A stretch of DNA of 64,000 bases, from contig NZ_WQPN01000025.1 in the NCBI RefSeq assembly GCF_018785315.1, positions 1 through 64,000 of the forward strand. The letters are read 5' to 3'. The position numbers were made by a program, and so were the translations under genes. The stretch is from Clostridium sp. MCC353 (GTDB lineage Bacteria > Bacillota > Clostridia > Lachnospirales > Lachnospiraceae). Below the pieces are notes generated by a model. The model worked only from the letters and a program-made list of their open reading frames with translations, searched no databases and was not told where the DNA came from. Of the stretch, positions 52,125-62,258 are shown piece by piece (the first letter of the stretch is position 1; each line of letters opens with the position of its first letter).

Positions 52125-52964
52125 TCAGCTCTTCACCGCTCCCAGCGCCATTCCTTCAATCACATTCTTGCTCAATAGGAAATAAATCACCAATGTAGGC
52201 AGAATTGCCATGGTAATTGCCGCGTAGGTTGACCCCCATTCCACAAGGCCATTTTCTCCCGCAAAATCTTTCAGGGCCACAGGCAGGGTTTTCATCGCCT
52301 TGCTGGTCATAAATGTATTCGCATAGGTAAATTCATTCCATACATAAATAAATTTAAATGTAACAATTGTTATTGTTGTATTTTTTACCATAGGAACCAC
52401 GATCCTGAAAAAGATCTGGAGAGGCCCGGCGCCGTCAATATTAGCCGCCTCCAGCAGCGAATCCGATATAAATCCCATAAAACCGGTGTACATATAAATT
52501 CCGAGAGGAAGCCCAAAGCCAACCTGTGGCAGTATGAGCGCAAGGTATGTATTCCTGAGCCCCAAAATATTGTATACACGGAACATGGGAATCAAACATA
52601 CAAAGGTAGGAATCATCATCCCCATTAAAAAGAAAGACAGCAGTTTTTTTCCATATTTAAAACGCAGTTTCGAGATCGCATACGCGGCCGGACAGTCCAG
52701 GCTGATTTCCATCAGCAATGTGCTGACGGCCACAATAATGCTGTTAACATAAGCCCTCGGTATGTTGGAATTTTTCAGCGCATTCCTGTAATGGCCGAAA
52801 TAAAATCCCGACGGAAGAGTATAGGACGCGCTGTTTACCAGCTCTTCCTCTGTTTTGAGGCTTGAAGCCATTACCCAAATCACCGGATAGATCTGGATAA
52901 CAGCAAAAGAAATAAGAATAATATAGAAAAAAACTGCCACCGGCCTGAATTTCTTTCCCTTCAC
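52125..52964 (-). CDS. Carbohydrate ABC transporter permease (MalG-like)
   Basis: The 279-residue product has six membrane helices and a coupling loop LEAANIDGAGPLQIFFRIVVP; the C-terminus EGMALGAVKS is typical. The start is GTG with GGGGGGAG just upstream, 10 nt after the preceding permease. Confidence 0.92.
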   Translation of the reverse strand: MKGKKFRPVAVFFYIILISFAVIQIYPVIWVMASSLKTEEELVNSASYTLPSGFYFGHYRNALKNSNIPRAYVNSIIVAVSTLLMEISLDCPAAYAISKLRFKYGKKLLSFFLMGMMIPTFVCLIPMFRVYNILGLRNTYLALILPQVGFGLPLGIYMYTGFMGFISDSLLEAANIDGAGPLQIFFRIVVPMVKNTTITIVTFKFIYVWNEFTYANTFMTSKAMKTLPVALKDFAGENGLVEWGSTYAAITMAILPTLVIYFLLSKNVIEGMALGAVKS

Positions 52965-52974
52965 ATTCTCCCCC

Positions 52975-53844
52975 CTATTCTCCGCCGCCTGCGGCCACAG
53001 CTTTTCTGAGCAAGGATACCGCCAACAGACACTCCATCAAAAGGAATACCGCAATCGCGCTGCTGTAACCGTATTTCATCGATGAAAATGCGCTTTTATA
53101 CATGTAGGTCGCCACCATTTCGCTGGATGTTCCAGGCCCTCCGTTGGTGAGAACATATGGCATTTCAAAAGATTTCAACGTTCCGTTAATCAGCATAACC
53201 AGCACCAATCCGCAAATATCTTTAATCATCGGTATTTTAATGTATCTGTATTGGTTAAAAAATCCGCAGCCGTCAATCATCGCCGCATCCAGCACATCCT
53301 GAGAGACCGATAGAAACGCAGAATAAAAAATGACCATATAAATCCCGCAGTATTTATATCCGTCCACCATCGCCAGAGTAACCAGAGAGGTTTTGGGACT
53401 TCCCAAAAATGATCTCGGCTGGAATCCCAGCTTACCGATCACAATATTAAAAACCCCCATCGGTTCCAGCGCCAGTAACTTGATAAAAATCTGGCTCAAC
53501 GCTACCGTCGCTATAATGCACGGTATGAAATAGATTACTTTCAACAGATTTCTGCCCCTGCTCACGCTGCTCAGAATGACGGCCAGCGCCATGCCCACGG
53601 TAAACTGGTAACATGTGCTGATGCACGTAAATTTCAGATTATTTATAACCGCTTTACGGAATGTCTGATCTCCCACAAGCTTTTGCAGATTCCCGCTTCC
53701 TGCAAACTTCATAGGGGCAATTCCATCCCATTGGAAAAAGCTCAGGCATATGGTCCAAACTACGGGAATCAGCACAACAAACAGATATACCGCTAAGGCC
53801 GGCATTGAGAACAGCCATGGAGTAAAACGATTTTTAACCCGCAT
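52975..53844 (-). CDS. Sugar ABC transporter permease (MalF-like)
   Basis: The 289-residue product has six membrane helices and the coupling loop LDAAMIDGCGFFNQYRYIKIP. It starts at an ATG after GGAGAG and lies 36 nt behind the receptor gene. The system lacks its own ATPase, as do the other two ABC systems in the window. Confidence 0.92.
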   Translation of the reverse strand: MRVKNRFTPWLFSMPALAVYLFVVLIPVVWTICLSFFQWDGIAPMKFAGSGNLQKLVGDQTFRKAVINNLKFTCISTCYQFTVGMALAVILSSVSRGRNLLKVIYFIPCIIATVALSQIFIKLLALEPMGVFNIVIGKLGFQPRSFLGSPKTSLVTLAMVDGYKYCGIYMVIFYSAFLSVSQDVLDAAMIDGCGFFNQYRYIKIPMIKDICGLVLVMLINGTLKSFEMPYVLTNGGPGTSSEMVATYMYKSAFSSMKYGYSSAIAVFLLMECLLAVSLLRKAVAAGGGE

Positions 53845-53880
53845 TGTTCACTCTCCTTCTGTCATCTATCAATCTTTTAA

Positions 53881-55251
53881 TCAATTCCCTGCATTTTCTT
53901 TCACCGCTTTATCAATCCGGTCAGCCCATTCTTCCGGAGTGATTTCCCCTATGGCCAGATTGACGGTTTCCGCTTTCAACACCTCATTACTGGCCGCATC
54001 CATCCGCACGTCCCAGCAATAAGCATAATTCTGAGGGCCTACTTTGCTGAAATTATCCAGAAGTTCCTTGTAACAGTCTGAAATGTCCGTGGTATTTTCC
54101 GGTTTGATGCCGCTGATATAATTATTTTCATAAAAGGCCGTATCGCCGAAATTTTCCACAAAAAACTTGACAAAATCCTTCATTTCCACACTCATGGAAT
54201 CCGCAAGCATGGCAATGCCTTTTCCTGAGTTCGCAAAATAATCCGTGCCTGCTGTCACATTGTAACCATCCAGTGTGGGCATGGTAAAATATGCGATATC
54301 TTCTTTCCATTCCTGATTCTCATCTGTCACATAATCCAGGGCGGAAGACGTGGGGTTATACCACATGGCCGCGCCGCCGCTTAAAAAATAGTCCCTGGCC
54401 GTAGACGCGTCATTTCCCGCCCATCCATCCACAAAATACTGGGAAATCTGCTGGACAAATTCACCGGCTTTGATCCCCGCCTCAGAATGAAATGACGTCT
54501 GCCCCGTTCTGGCAGAATCTATAAACTCATTTTTTGTCATGCGGTACGGCACCATTGCCGCAAATCTCAGCAGATACCAAGGATCGCTTTGGGCTGATAA
54601 TGGTGTAATCCCCGCCTCCTTTAATTTGTCACAAACTTCAAAGAATTCATTAAATGTCTTCGGCGGCTCCACTCCGGCCTTTTCAAACAGAGATGGATGA
54701 TAGAAAAAATATTCCGTATTGGCTCCGGTTGCCATCAGATATAAAGATCCGTCGTCATATTTGGGATACTCATAAGTAATATCCATGAAATAATCACGGA
54801 TTCCCAATTCCTCAATCAGCCCCCCGATATCATACAGCATCCCCATATCTCTCAGCCCCTCGGTAAATGTATCGGGATCACCAAAAAACCAGTCCGGTGC
54901 TTCGTTGCTGCTGATAAGAATTTTTAGTTTCTGATAATAAGCCTCACTGTCTGAAATGTATTCGGGATGATACACGAATTCGGGATGCGTTTCCTGATAC
55001 TTGGCCACAACTCCTGCTATGGTCTTTGCCAATGCATGGTTTTCTGCGTAAGGCATCATAAAATGAAGCGTCCACTCATCTTGTGCCTGTTGGGTTTCTG
55101 TTCCTGCCTGGGTTTCACGAGCTGCAGAAGCGCTTTCTCCGGCGCTCTCACTTGGCGCCTGTGTCTGCCCGCCATTCCCCGCACATCCTGCCGCCGCGGT
55201 TATTACACTTACCGATGTCAATAAAATAGTTAATAAACGTCTCTTGTTCAT
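53881..55251 (-). CDS. ABC transporter sugar-binding lipoprotein
   Basis: The 456-residue product is an extracellular solute-binding protein with lipoprotein signal ending A-A-G-C23 and a Ser/Ala/Glu/Gln-rich linker. WTLHFMMPYAENHALAKTIAG and SSNEAPDWFFGDPDTFTEGL are typical. The ATG after GGGAGG is chosen. It lies downstream of the YesM/YesN genes, across a strong terminator, so it has its own promoter, likely the two-component target. Confidence 0.92.
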   Translation of the reverse strand: MNKRRLLTILLTSVSVITAAAGCAGNGGQTQAPSESAGESASAARETQAGTETQQAQDEWTLHFMMPYAENHALAKTIAGVVAKYQETHPEFVYHPEYISDSEAYYQKLKILISSNEAPDWFFGDPDTFTEGLRDMGMLYDIGGLIEELGIRDYFMDITYEYPKYDDGSLYLMATGANTEYFFYHPSLFEKAGVEPPKTFNEFFEVCDKLKEAGITPLSAQSDPWYLLRFAAMVPYRMTKNEFIDSARTGQTSFHSEAGIKAGEFVQQISQYFVDGWAGNDASTARDYFLSGGAAMWYNPTSSALDYVTDENQEWKEDIAYFTMPTLDGYNVTAGTDYFANSGKGIAMLADSMSVEMKDFVKFFVENFGDTAFYENNYISGIKPENTTDISDCYKELLDNFSKVGPQNYAYCWDVRMDAASNEVLKAETVNLAIGEITPEEWADRIDKAVKENAGN

Positions 55252-55370
55252 AAGCAGCCTCCCTTTCATTTTTTCTGTTACATATATTTTAATATCAGAT
55301 GGCTTAGATAGATACAGCTCATATTTTAGAATTCATTCATGATTCTTTCGATCTGTCTGTTTTTTTAATC

Positions 55371-55422
55371 TAAAAAAAGTGTAAACCGGCTTATTATTTT
55401 TGTTCAGCCTGTTTACACTTTT
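55371..55422 (-). terminator. Terminator of the yesN-yesM transcript
   Basis: Minus-strand GTGTAAACAGGCT pairs with AGCCGGTTTACAC across 14 nt and is followed by TTTTTTT. It separates the kinase gene from the receptor gene. Confidence 0.85.
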
Positions 55423-55428
55423 AAAGTC

Positions 55429-57156
55429 CTAATATTTTATTTCCCTCATCACTGCCCTGTACTGTTCTTTGCCCCAGGGCGGGATGCGTATAACAACTTC
55501 TGTGCCTTCCCCCTTCTTACTTTTTATGGATATGCCATAGTTTTCTCCATAAAAGAGGCGTATGCGTTCCTTCACATTATTGATCCCGTAACCATTTTCA
55601 ATTTGGCGGCAGTCCTCCGCTCCAACTCCATTATCTTTTACAGATATGTATAAGGCTCCGTCAAGCCAGCATGAAACTTCCACCTTTCCCTCTCCGATCT
55701 TAGGTTCCAGACCGTGGTACACCGCATTTTCCACAAATGGCTGAATCAAAAATTTCAGTATATAATAGTCCTCAGCCTGGTCTCTCACTGAAAAAACCGT
55801 CTCAAACCGGTCCTTATATCTCATATTTTGAATCTGCATGTATTTTTTTACATATTCAAGTTCTTCTTTAAGAGGCAGAAAGCGCTTCCCCCTAATCAAT
55901 GATAATTTGAACATATCCGATAGAGCGGAAACCATTTCCGCCACATCATCCGCATTGTCAATGATCGCCATACAATACAGGGAATCCAGCGTGTTATATA
56001 AAAAATGGGGATTGATCTGTGACTGTAAGAGAAGGAGCTGGGCATCCCGCTCCCTGATCCTGGCTTCGTTCAATTTTGTGTTCAGGGAAAGATTGTAGTT
56101 CACCGTTTCCTTCAGAAGATTTCCTATGGCCCCTATTTCACCCTCATCAAAAACCGTTTCTATCCCACAGTTTTCCTCTTTCATCCGGTTAATTGCTACC
56201 TGGAGTTTTTTCAGCGGCCCGTTAATCTTACGGCTTACCACAAATGAAAGCACAATATTAATCACACAGATTGAGATAACCAAAACTGAAATAACCATTT
56301 TAATGTACAAATTATCCCGGTTTAGAATGCCATAAGGAATTGCATTGGTGATTTCCCAGCCCGTAATTCCATTTGTACAGGTCATATATAAATCATTCTC
56401 AGACGGTTCTTCGCCGCGGAAATAAACGGCGCCGTCTTTCAGCTTGCTGTCATTGATCACAATTGAGTATGCCTTCTGCCCCATATCCCAGTCTTCCATT
56501 AAATCGGTGATCACCTTTTTATTCACAGCAACCACAAGAACTCCCACCGGTTCAAATGTCCTGGTACTTTTCAGCAGTTTGACAAATGAAATGTCCTGCT
56601 TATTGGATTCATTCAGAACATCACATCCCCAGAAAACTTCTTTGCCGTTTCCCTGGACTGCGGACCGGTACCAGTCCTCTTCGCCAGTTACCGGTACTTC
56701 ATAATATTTTTGGTAATCCGTGCTGTTTTTCGTGTTTTGAAATGCCATCTGGCAATGACCGTTGAGGTCAAACACTGCGATTTCTGAAAAAGCGTGATCC
56801 TTCGAAATGGTTTTTGAAAGCACCGGAAGAATGCTGACTGCCCGCACACTGTCGAATCGGGTCCCGGAAGCGCTGCCTCCGCCATTTTCCAACAAAACCA
56901 GAAATTCATCCTTTAAAATCTGTTCCCGGACAATTTCCACAAAATTGCCCATTTTTAAATCCAGCATTTTGCTGTAGGCTGTCATGTTGCTTTTGTTAAA
57001 CTCCCCGTACATCTTATAATTCCGGTCTGCCGATACCCTGTAGATAAAAAACGCTAAAAATATGGTCGTTAAAAACGTCAATATGATCATAGATATTAAA
57101 ATCTGGCTCTTGATCTTATTCAGCGACAATTTCCTGACGATCCCTTTCCACTCCAC
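55429..57156 (-). CDS. Sensor histidine kinase (YesM family)
   Basis: The 575-residue product has an N-terminal transmembrane helix (about 15-38), a Cache-type extracellular sensor (about 40-280), a second helix (VISVLVISICVINIVLSFVV), a HAMP linker, the His_kinase segment QSQINPHFLYNTLDSLYC with the phosphorylated His, and a HATPase domain (NAVYHGLEPKIGEG, DNGVG, GYGINNVKERI). It starts at GTG after GGGGG, 4 nt behind the response regulator gene. It should sense an extracellular sugar, perhaps with the binding protein encoded next. Confidence 0.93.
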   Translation of the reverse strand: MEWKGIVRKLSLNKIKSQILISMIILTFLTTIFLAFFIYRVSADRNYKMYGEFNKSNMTAYSKMLDLKMGNFVEIVREQILKDEFLVLLENGGGSASGTRFDSVRAVSILPVLSKTISKDHAFSEIAVFDLNGHCQMAFQNTKNSTDYQKYYEVPVTGEEDWYRSAVQGNGKEVFWGCDVLNESNKQDISFVKLLKSTRTFEPVGVLVVAVNKKVITDLMEDWDMGQKAYSIVINDSKLKDGAVYFRGEEPSENDLYMTCTNGITGWEITNAIPYGILNRDNLYIKMVISVLVISICVINIVLSFVVSRKINGPLKKLQVAINRMKEENCGIETVFDEGEIGAIGNLLKETVNYNLSLNTKLNEARIRERDAQLLLLQSQINPHFLYNTLDSLYCMAIIDNADDVAEMVSALSDMFKLSLIRGKRFLPLKEELEYVKKYMQIQNMRYKDRFETVFSVRDQAEDYYILKFLIQPFVENAVYHGLEPKIGEGKVEVSCWLDGALYISVKDNGVGAEDCRQIENGYGINNVKERIRLFYGENYGISIKSKKGEGTEVVIRIPPWGKEQYRAVMREIKY

Positions 57157-57160
57157 ACGA

Positions 57161-58207
57161 TTACCCCCTCTTTGAATTGCGGAACTCCCCAGGCGTCTTT
57201 CCCGTTTCTTTCTTAAAAATCTCGCAGAAATAAGGATAGTTCTGATAGCCGACCATCCGGCAGACCTCCGTATTCTTATAATTCTCAGCCAGAAGTCCCT
57301 TGGCCTTCTCGATTCTGATCTGGGTCAAGTATTTAATGAAGCTCATTCCCACCTCTTCTTTAAACAGAACGCTCAAATAGGCCGGATTCATATGGATGAA
57401 ATCCGATAACTCCGTAAGGCCGATATCCCTGTTGTAATTTTCATGGATATACTCTAAGAGCTGCCGGATTCCCTTATGCATGGCCTTGTACCCATCTCCG
57501 CTCATTTTCCGCACTATATCCTTCATGATTACCTGCACATAGGTATCTACATCCTGGTGGCAGGCAAGAATTTCCATATTGCTAAGAGACGGCAGATGAG
57601 GCGTCATTCTCTTACCGGAGACATTTTCCTCATAAAATACTGTGGATGCCACACAGACAAACCGGAATAACTCCTTCTTGCAGTCTGCCAGATCATCCCT
57701 GCTTTTCATTCTTATCAGCTCTTCCACGCAATCCATTAAATTCGCCCACTCATTATCTCTGATCTTTTTCAAAATAGTTTTACTAATCGTTTCAAACCGC
57801 TCTCCGGTTCCCGTACCGGCTTCTGCCTTATTAATTTTTTCCATCTTATTAATTTTTTCCATTAAAACAGCCAGTTTTGGAATGGTAACCGGTTTTTCCA
57901 CATATTCAACCACTCCCAGGGACAGAGCCTTTTTTGCATATTCATATTCCCGGAAACCACTCATGACCACAAAAATGGTGTCCGGAAGCAGCGGCTTCAC
58001 AGCCTCAATTAACGACAGCCCATCCATGCCGGGAATGCGGATATCACATAGCACGATATCCGGCCTTTCTCTCAGCAGAAGATCAAAACCGGATATCCCG
58101 TCGTTTGCCGAATCAACAACCTGGTACCCGCCGCTGATGCGTTTCAGCATTGCCTTAATTCCATTGATGACTATCTTCTCATCTTCAATAATTATAATCC
58201 TCTTCAT
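57161..58207 (-). CDS. AraC-type response regulator (YesN family)
   Basis: The 348-residue product has a receiver domain (1-120; EDE near residue 8, phospho-acceptor D55 in LCDIRIPGMDG, Lys in EKPV) and a C-terminal AraC HTH pair (about 245-345; LTELSDFIHMNPAYLSVLFKEEVGMSF, GYQNYPYFCEIFKKETGKTP). It is the partner of the kinase at 55429-57156 and probably activates the adjacent receptor-permease-GH51 genes. Confidence 0.94.
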   Translation of the reverse strand: MKRIIIIEDEKIVINGIKAMLKRISGGYQVVDSANDGISGFDLLLRERPDIVLCDIRIPGMDGLSLIEAVKPLLPDTIFVVMSGFREYEYAKKALSLGVVEYVEKPVTIPKLAVLMEKINKMEKINKAEAGTGTGERFETISKTILKKIRDNEWANLMDCVEELIRMKSRDDLADCKKELFRFVCVASTVFYEENVSGKRMTPHLPSLSNMEILACHQDVDTYVQVIMKDIVRKMSGDGYKAMHKGIRQLLEYIHENYNRDIGLTELSDFIHMNPAYLSVLFKEEVGMSFIKYLTQIRIEKAKGLLAENYKNTEVCRMVGYQNYPYFCEIFKKETGKTPGEFRNSKRG

Positions 58208-58233
58208 GCCGCTTTCTCCCCCTTCCTACCGCT

Positions 58234-58287
58234 GAAAAACCGGCGTGGGCTGTTTTTTTATCTGGTAACAGCCTGCGCCGGTTTTTT
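58234..58287 (-). terminator. Terminator after the Rpn-family gene
   Basis: Minus-strand ACCGGCG-AGGCTGTT pairs with AACAGCC-ACGCCGGT across about 10 nt and is followed by TTTTC; the plus strand also ends in TTTTTT, so it can act in both directions. Confidence 0.82.
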
Positions 58288-58312
58288 GGCAGATTTAAAT
58301 GCTGCCATAATG

Positions 58313-59278
58313 TCATTTCATATACATTTCAATCATCTCTTTCTTAAATTCCTCATCCGTCTCCAAACGGTCAAGCTCTTCCTGCCCTATACCGTCCTTC
58401 AGCATCAATTTAATCAGCCGCAGCATAAACTGTTCGCCTTCTGCCTTTCCTTCTCCCTTTCCCTCAGCCCGGCCTTTACTAGTATAATAATTCCTGATGG
58501 TTGTCTCATCCGATAATTTCATCGCTTCTTTCAAGTACCTGTACCGCAGTTCCCGGTCCGAATTGATCTTCTCCATCTCCTCTACCGCCGCTTTCATATA
58601 CTCATTCTTCTCAGCCATATCTCTCAACACCTTCCAATCTTTCGCCGATATCAGCTTTGCCCATCTATAGACTTCTTCTCCGGCCTCCTCTTGGGAGATC
58701 CGCTCCAGTTGATTTAAGTATAACATGCGCAAACTCAGCTTGTCACTATATATGGTATGGGTTTTCTCATCCATCAGCCGGATGACAGAGTAATAATGTT
58801 CCGTTTGAGGCAGATCAAACCCTAAAATACCGATATGAACGCATTCCTCCAACTCTGAATAATCCTCTCCCTTTGAAAAATCATCAATATACATCTTGCT
58901 CAAATAAAACAAAGACCTCTCTTCCCAAAAGGGATATTCCAATACCTGAATCTCAATATTGATCTTGCGTTCATGGTTCAGATGTACTCTCACATCCAAT
59001 ATTCCTTCCCGGTCTTCCTTATATTCACCGTGTAAATAGGTATCCGGAAATTCCAATTCCTTAATGTCTTCCACCGGAATATCTAAAAGTGCGCTTAACA
59101 GCCCGGTTAACGCGGTCTTATTGTGAAAGGTCTTCTTAAAGGCGAAATCATTCGTGAGATGAATATTAAGCATTTTTTCGCTGTCTGCCAGCTCACGGAT
59201 GATCCGTTCTTTTCCTTTCCTGTCCATTAAATTCGCTAAGTTTGCAGTCAAAAATACCTTGTTTTTACTGTCTTCCAT
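58313..59278 (-). CDS. Rpn family recombination-promoting nuclease / PD-(D/E)XK transposase-like protein
   Basis: The 321-residue product has the family start TNDFAFKKTF (D44), then GILDVRVHL (D95) and INIEIQV (E109-x-Q111), the PD-(D/E)XK nuclease core. The C-terminus has the usual variable tail with a G-R-A-E-G-K-G-E-G repeat and a helical end. Relatives (Rpn proteins, PDDEXK_2) cut DNA and promote recombination; they are dispersed in many copies in gut Firmicutes. It is monocistronic and followed by a terminator. It is the only nuclease-like gene in the window; no link with the repeats is shown. Confidence 0.88.
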   Translation of the reverse strand: MEDSKNKVFLTANLANLMDRKGKERIIRELADSEKMLNIHLTNDFAFKKTFHNKTALTGLLSALLDIPVEDIKELEFPDTYLHGEYKEDREGILDVRVHLNHERKINIEIQVLEYPFWEERSLFYLSKMYIDDFSKGEDYSELEECVHIGILGFDLPQTEHYYSVIRLMDEKTHTIYSDKLSLRMLYLNQLERISQEEAGEEVYRWAKLISAKDWKVLRDMAEKNEYMKAAVEEMEKINSDRELRYRYLKEAMKLSDETTIRNYYTSKGRAEGKGEGKAEGEQFMLRLIKLMLKDGIGQEELDRLETDEEFKKEMIEMYMK

Positions 59279-59628
59279 ATGCAGTATCTCCTTATATTAT
59301 TTTATAAAAAATGGGATCGCTGGCAGAACTGCCAAAATAATTCAGAAGCGGAAACTCCTGAGATAAGTTCCTTTACTCTATCACAGGCATAGATTAAAAT
59401 CAAGAGATATTTTTATCAAAACTCACCATATAGCAACCGTTTAGACCGCTCATCTTCCTGACTGTAAAAGCCGGTCAAAATGCATCGGATATCCATCTTT
59501 TAATCATCCTCTGAAAAGGAAAAAATATTTCAAGCCTTTTAAAAATGCATTATCAATGATATACTTAAATTCCCTCAACATCATATTCTGCTTTAAGGAG
59601 CACTACAATAGTAGAAAGGAGTCCTATT
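59279..59628. other. Spacer without recognised gene
   Basis: This 350-bp stretch is AT-rich. A weak promoter-like pair (TTTTAA, 17 nt, TATACT, about 59538-59566) points toward the small gene at 59629. I see no structured RNA or further ORF. Confidence 0.4.
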
Positions 59629-59895
59629 ATGTTCCGCATGTGGGCCAAAATATTCCGCAACAATCATATGATAAAAGATACTGTAATCTGCAACGGCGAT
59701 TACTCCATATCCCGAACTTCCATGGTTTTTCAGGCCATCGATGATATTTGCTATGAATTTGATCTGGGCAAACCAATTTGGCTGGATTCCAACATTGCTG
59801 ATTTCAAACGCCATGACAAAACCCGTTTCAATAAGGATAATTTCATAGAATCCATTGATTTTGATTATTTGGAAATACAAGTAATCGAAGAGTAA
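59629..59895 (+). CDS. Small hypothetical protein (88 aa)
   Basis: I do not recognise a family. The 88-residue product is soluble-looking and acidic at its end (FIESIDFDYLEIQVIEE), with no membrane helix or signal. Its ATG is preceded by AAAGGAG at 7 nt, which supports translation. It lies alone between the Rpn gene and the transglycosylase gene. Confidence 0.6.
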   Translation: MFRMWAKIFRNNHMIKDTVICNGDYSISRTSMVFQAIDDICYEFDLGKPIWLDSNIADFKRHDKTRFNKDNFIESIDFDYLEIQVIEE

Positions 59896-60059
59896 TTATT
59901 TGGCAATAATTGTTAAATGTTTTGTCATAATTAGAATAAAAACGTTAATTTAATATAAGGTTTCGTTAAGGTCTGAAAAAGAGTGATATGATACAATTTA
60001 ATCAGATAATTTTCATTACTATGTGAATCATAAATTTTTTAGAAGGAGCAGGTGGTTGA

Positions 60060-60770
60060 ATGAAGATTCTGAAAATTGTAAAACACTTTATATTTCTCTG
60101 TATGTTCGTCTGCATTTGCTTTTTCATTGTAACGGCAGTGCAGGGATACCTGATCTACCGTGACGCTATAAATTCTGTGAGCCTGGAACAAAAAGTAGAA
60201 TCCATTCAGTCAAAAGAAAGCTATACCAGCTATGAAGAGCTGCCCCAGACTTATATCAACGCGGTGATTTCTGTGGAAGACAAACGTTTTTACAGTCATC
60301 CCGGAATCGACGTAATCGCCATTGGCCGTGCGGTTGTCAATGATATCAAAGCAGGCGCGTTTATTGAAGGCGGCAGCACGATCACACAGCAGCTTGCTAA
60401 AAACTTATATTTTTCCCAGGAAAAGGAATTAACCAGAAAAGCGGCAGAAGTATTTATGGCATTCCATATTGAAAATACGTATGAGAAAGAAGATATTCTT
60501 GAAATTTACCTGAACACCATTTATTTCGGTGATGGTTATTATTGCGTTAAAGATGCCAGCCAGGGGTATTTTGGTAAAGATCCCGCCGACATGTCGGAAT
60601 ATGAATGCACATTGCTGGCAGGTATTCCTAACGCTCCGTCGGTATACGCGCCTACTAAGAACCCACAGTTGGCAAGAAGGCGCCAGCTTCAGGTTTTTAA
60701 GCGGATGGTGGCCTGCGGTTACTATTCCTTGGAGCAGGCTGAAACCGTAGCTGCTCAGGTTCAATATTAG
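60060..60770 (+). CDS. mtgA: Monofunctional peptidoglycan glycosyltransferase (GT51)
   Basis: This enzyme polymerises lipid II into glycan strands. The 236-residue product has an N-terminal membrane anchor (about 8-32) and a GT51 domain: SVEDKRFYSHPGID (catalytic E73), GGSTITQQLAKNLYF and DILEIYLNTIYFG, then AGIPNAPSVYAP. No transpeptidase domain follows. Ribosome site AGGAGC is rather far from the ATG. The gene converges with pgi over a shared terminator. Confidence 0.92.
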   Translation: MKILKIVKHFIFLCMFVCICFFIVTAVQGYLIYRDAINSVSLEQKVESIQSKESYTSYEELPQTYINAVISVEDKRFYSHPGIDVIAIGRAVVNDIKAGAFIEGGSTITQQLAKNLYFSQEKELTRKAAEVFMAFHIENTYEKEDILEIYLNTIYFGDGYYCVKDASQGYFGKDPADMSEYECTLLAGIPNAPSVYAPTKNPQLARRRQLQVFKRMVACGYYSLEQAETVAAQVQY

Positions 60771-60784
60771 ATCACATAAAATCA

Positions 60785-60806
60785 GGCGTCCGGAAAACCG
60801 GACGCC
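60785..60806. terminator. Bidirectional terminator between mtgA and pgi
   Basis: GGCGTCCGG and CCGGACGCC form a 9-bp stem with loop AAAA; TTAATTTTAT follows on the plus strand and TGATTTTAT on the minus strand. Confidence 0.85.
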
Positions 60807-60828
60807 TTAATTTTATATTCACTGGAAA

Positions 60829-62178
60829 TTATAATCTCTTTAACAAAGCTTCCCGTTCTGCTTCATAACCAGGTTTTCCAAGCAAAGCGAACATGTTCTT
60901 TTTATAGCTTTCCACGCCTGGCTGGTTGAACGGGTTCACACCCAGGATATATCCGCTCAGACCGCATGCAAATTCAAAGAAGTAGAATAACTGACCCAGA
61001 TAATAAGCGTTCTGCTCAGGAACGTTGACTTTCAGGTTCGGAACCTGACCATCCGTATGTGCCAGAATGGTACCGTTCATGGCACTCTTATTGACAAAGT
61101 CAACGGTCTTTCCTGCAAGATAGTTCATACCATCCGTATCAACTTCTTCTTCCTTCAAAATGATCTCTGCCTCTGACTCTTCTACATTGATCACAGTCTC
61201 AAACATGATGCGCGCGCCATCCTGAATGAACTGTCCCATGGAATGCAGATCTGTGGTCAGATCAACTGCAGCCGGGAAAATCCCCTTCTGGTCCTTGCCT
61301 TCGCTCTCGCCGAACAGCTGTTTCCACCATTCAGACACATAATGAAGGCTGGGCTCATAATTTGCAACAACCTCAACATTCTTACCTTTTCTCAATAAAA
61401 TGTTGCGGATTGCCGCATACAGCATGGCGGGATTGCTCTCATATGGAGTTTCAAGCGCTTTTGCTCTTCCAGAAGCTGCGCCTTCCATTAACTGATCGAT
61501 ATCCGCTCCGCTGACTGCTATAGGAAGCAAACCAACTGCTGTAAGTACGGAGAAACGTCCGCCTACATCATCAGGAACTACAAAGCTCTCATAGCCTTCC
61601 TGAGTTGCCAGATTCTTTAAAGCGCCTCTGGCCTTGTCAGTGGTTGCATAAATACGTTTATTGGCTTCTTCTTTGCCATATTTCTCTATTAACATTTCCT
61701 TAAATACACGGAAAGCGATGGCTGGCTCAGTAGTTGTACCTGACTTGGATATAATATTGATGGAAAAATCCTTCCCTGCAAGCACTGCCTGCAAATCCTT
61801 TATGTACTTACTGCTGATGCTGTTGCCTACAAAATAAATCTCCGGAGTTTTACGTGTCTCCTTGTCCAAAACATTATAAAAACTGTTTGTTAAAAACTCA
61901 ATTGCCGCTCTTGCACCAAGGTAAGAACCGCCGATACCAATTACCAGCAACACATCTGAATCGCTCTGGATCTTTGCCGCAGCTTTCTTGATCCGGTCAA
62001 ATTCTTCCTTATCATAGTCTACCGGCAAATCAATCCAACCAAGAAAATCATTACCTGCTCCTGTTTTTTCTGTCAGCACGTTCTTAGCGCACTCAACGGT
62101 GGCTTTCATATTGTTCAATTCTTCTGCTGAGATAAAACCAGTAGCTTTTGAATAATCAAATGTTATTTCTTTACTCAT
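60829..62178 (-). CDS. pgi: Glucose-6-phosphate isomerase
   Basis: This enzyme interconverts glucose 6-phosphate and fructose 6-phosphate. The 449-residue length is that of the Firmicute form. Signatures are [32 protein letters not shown] (phosphate site), [19 protein letters not shown] and the C-terminal [20 protein letters not shown] with the catalytic Lys. A promoter lies at 62230-62258. Confidence 0.97.
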   Translation of the reverse strand: MSKEITFDYSKATGFISAEELNNMKATVECAKNVLTEKTGAGNDFLGWIDLPVDYDKEEFDRIKKAAAKIQSDSDVLLVIGIGGSYLGARAAIEFLTNSFYNVLDKETRKTPEIYFVGNSISSKYIKDLQAVLAGKDFSINIISKSGTTTEPAIAFRVFKEMLIEKYGKEEANKRIYATTDKARGALKNLATQEGYESFVVPDDVGGRFSVLTAVGLLPIAVSGADIDQLMEGAASGRAKALETPYESNPAMLYAAIRNILLRKGKNVEVVANYEPSLHYVSEWWKQLFGESEGKDQKGIFPAAVDLTTDLHSMGQFIQDGARIMFETVINVEESEAEIILKEEEVDTDGMNYLAGKTVDFVNKSAMNGTILAHTDGQVPNLKVNVPEQNAYYLGQLFYFFEFACGLSGYILGVNPFNQPGVESYKKNMFALLGKPGYEAEREALLKRL

Positions 62179-62229
62179 GATGTTCTTCTCCTTTTTGTAC
62201 GTTATAAAATTGACAAATATATTAGCTAG

Positions 62230-62258
62230 ATTATATCACATCTCCCTTTAACTCTCAA
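62230..62258 (-). promoter_or_regulatory. SigA-type promoter of pgi
   Basis: TTGAGA (62253-62258) and TATAAT (62230-62235) are 17 nt apart on the minus strand; the -35 box overlaps the last codons of the upstream gene. Confidence 0.75.
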
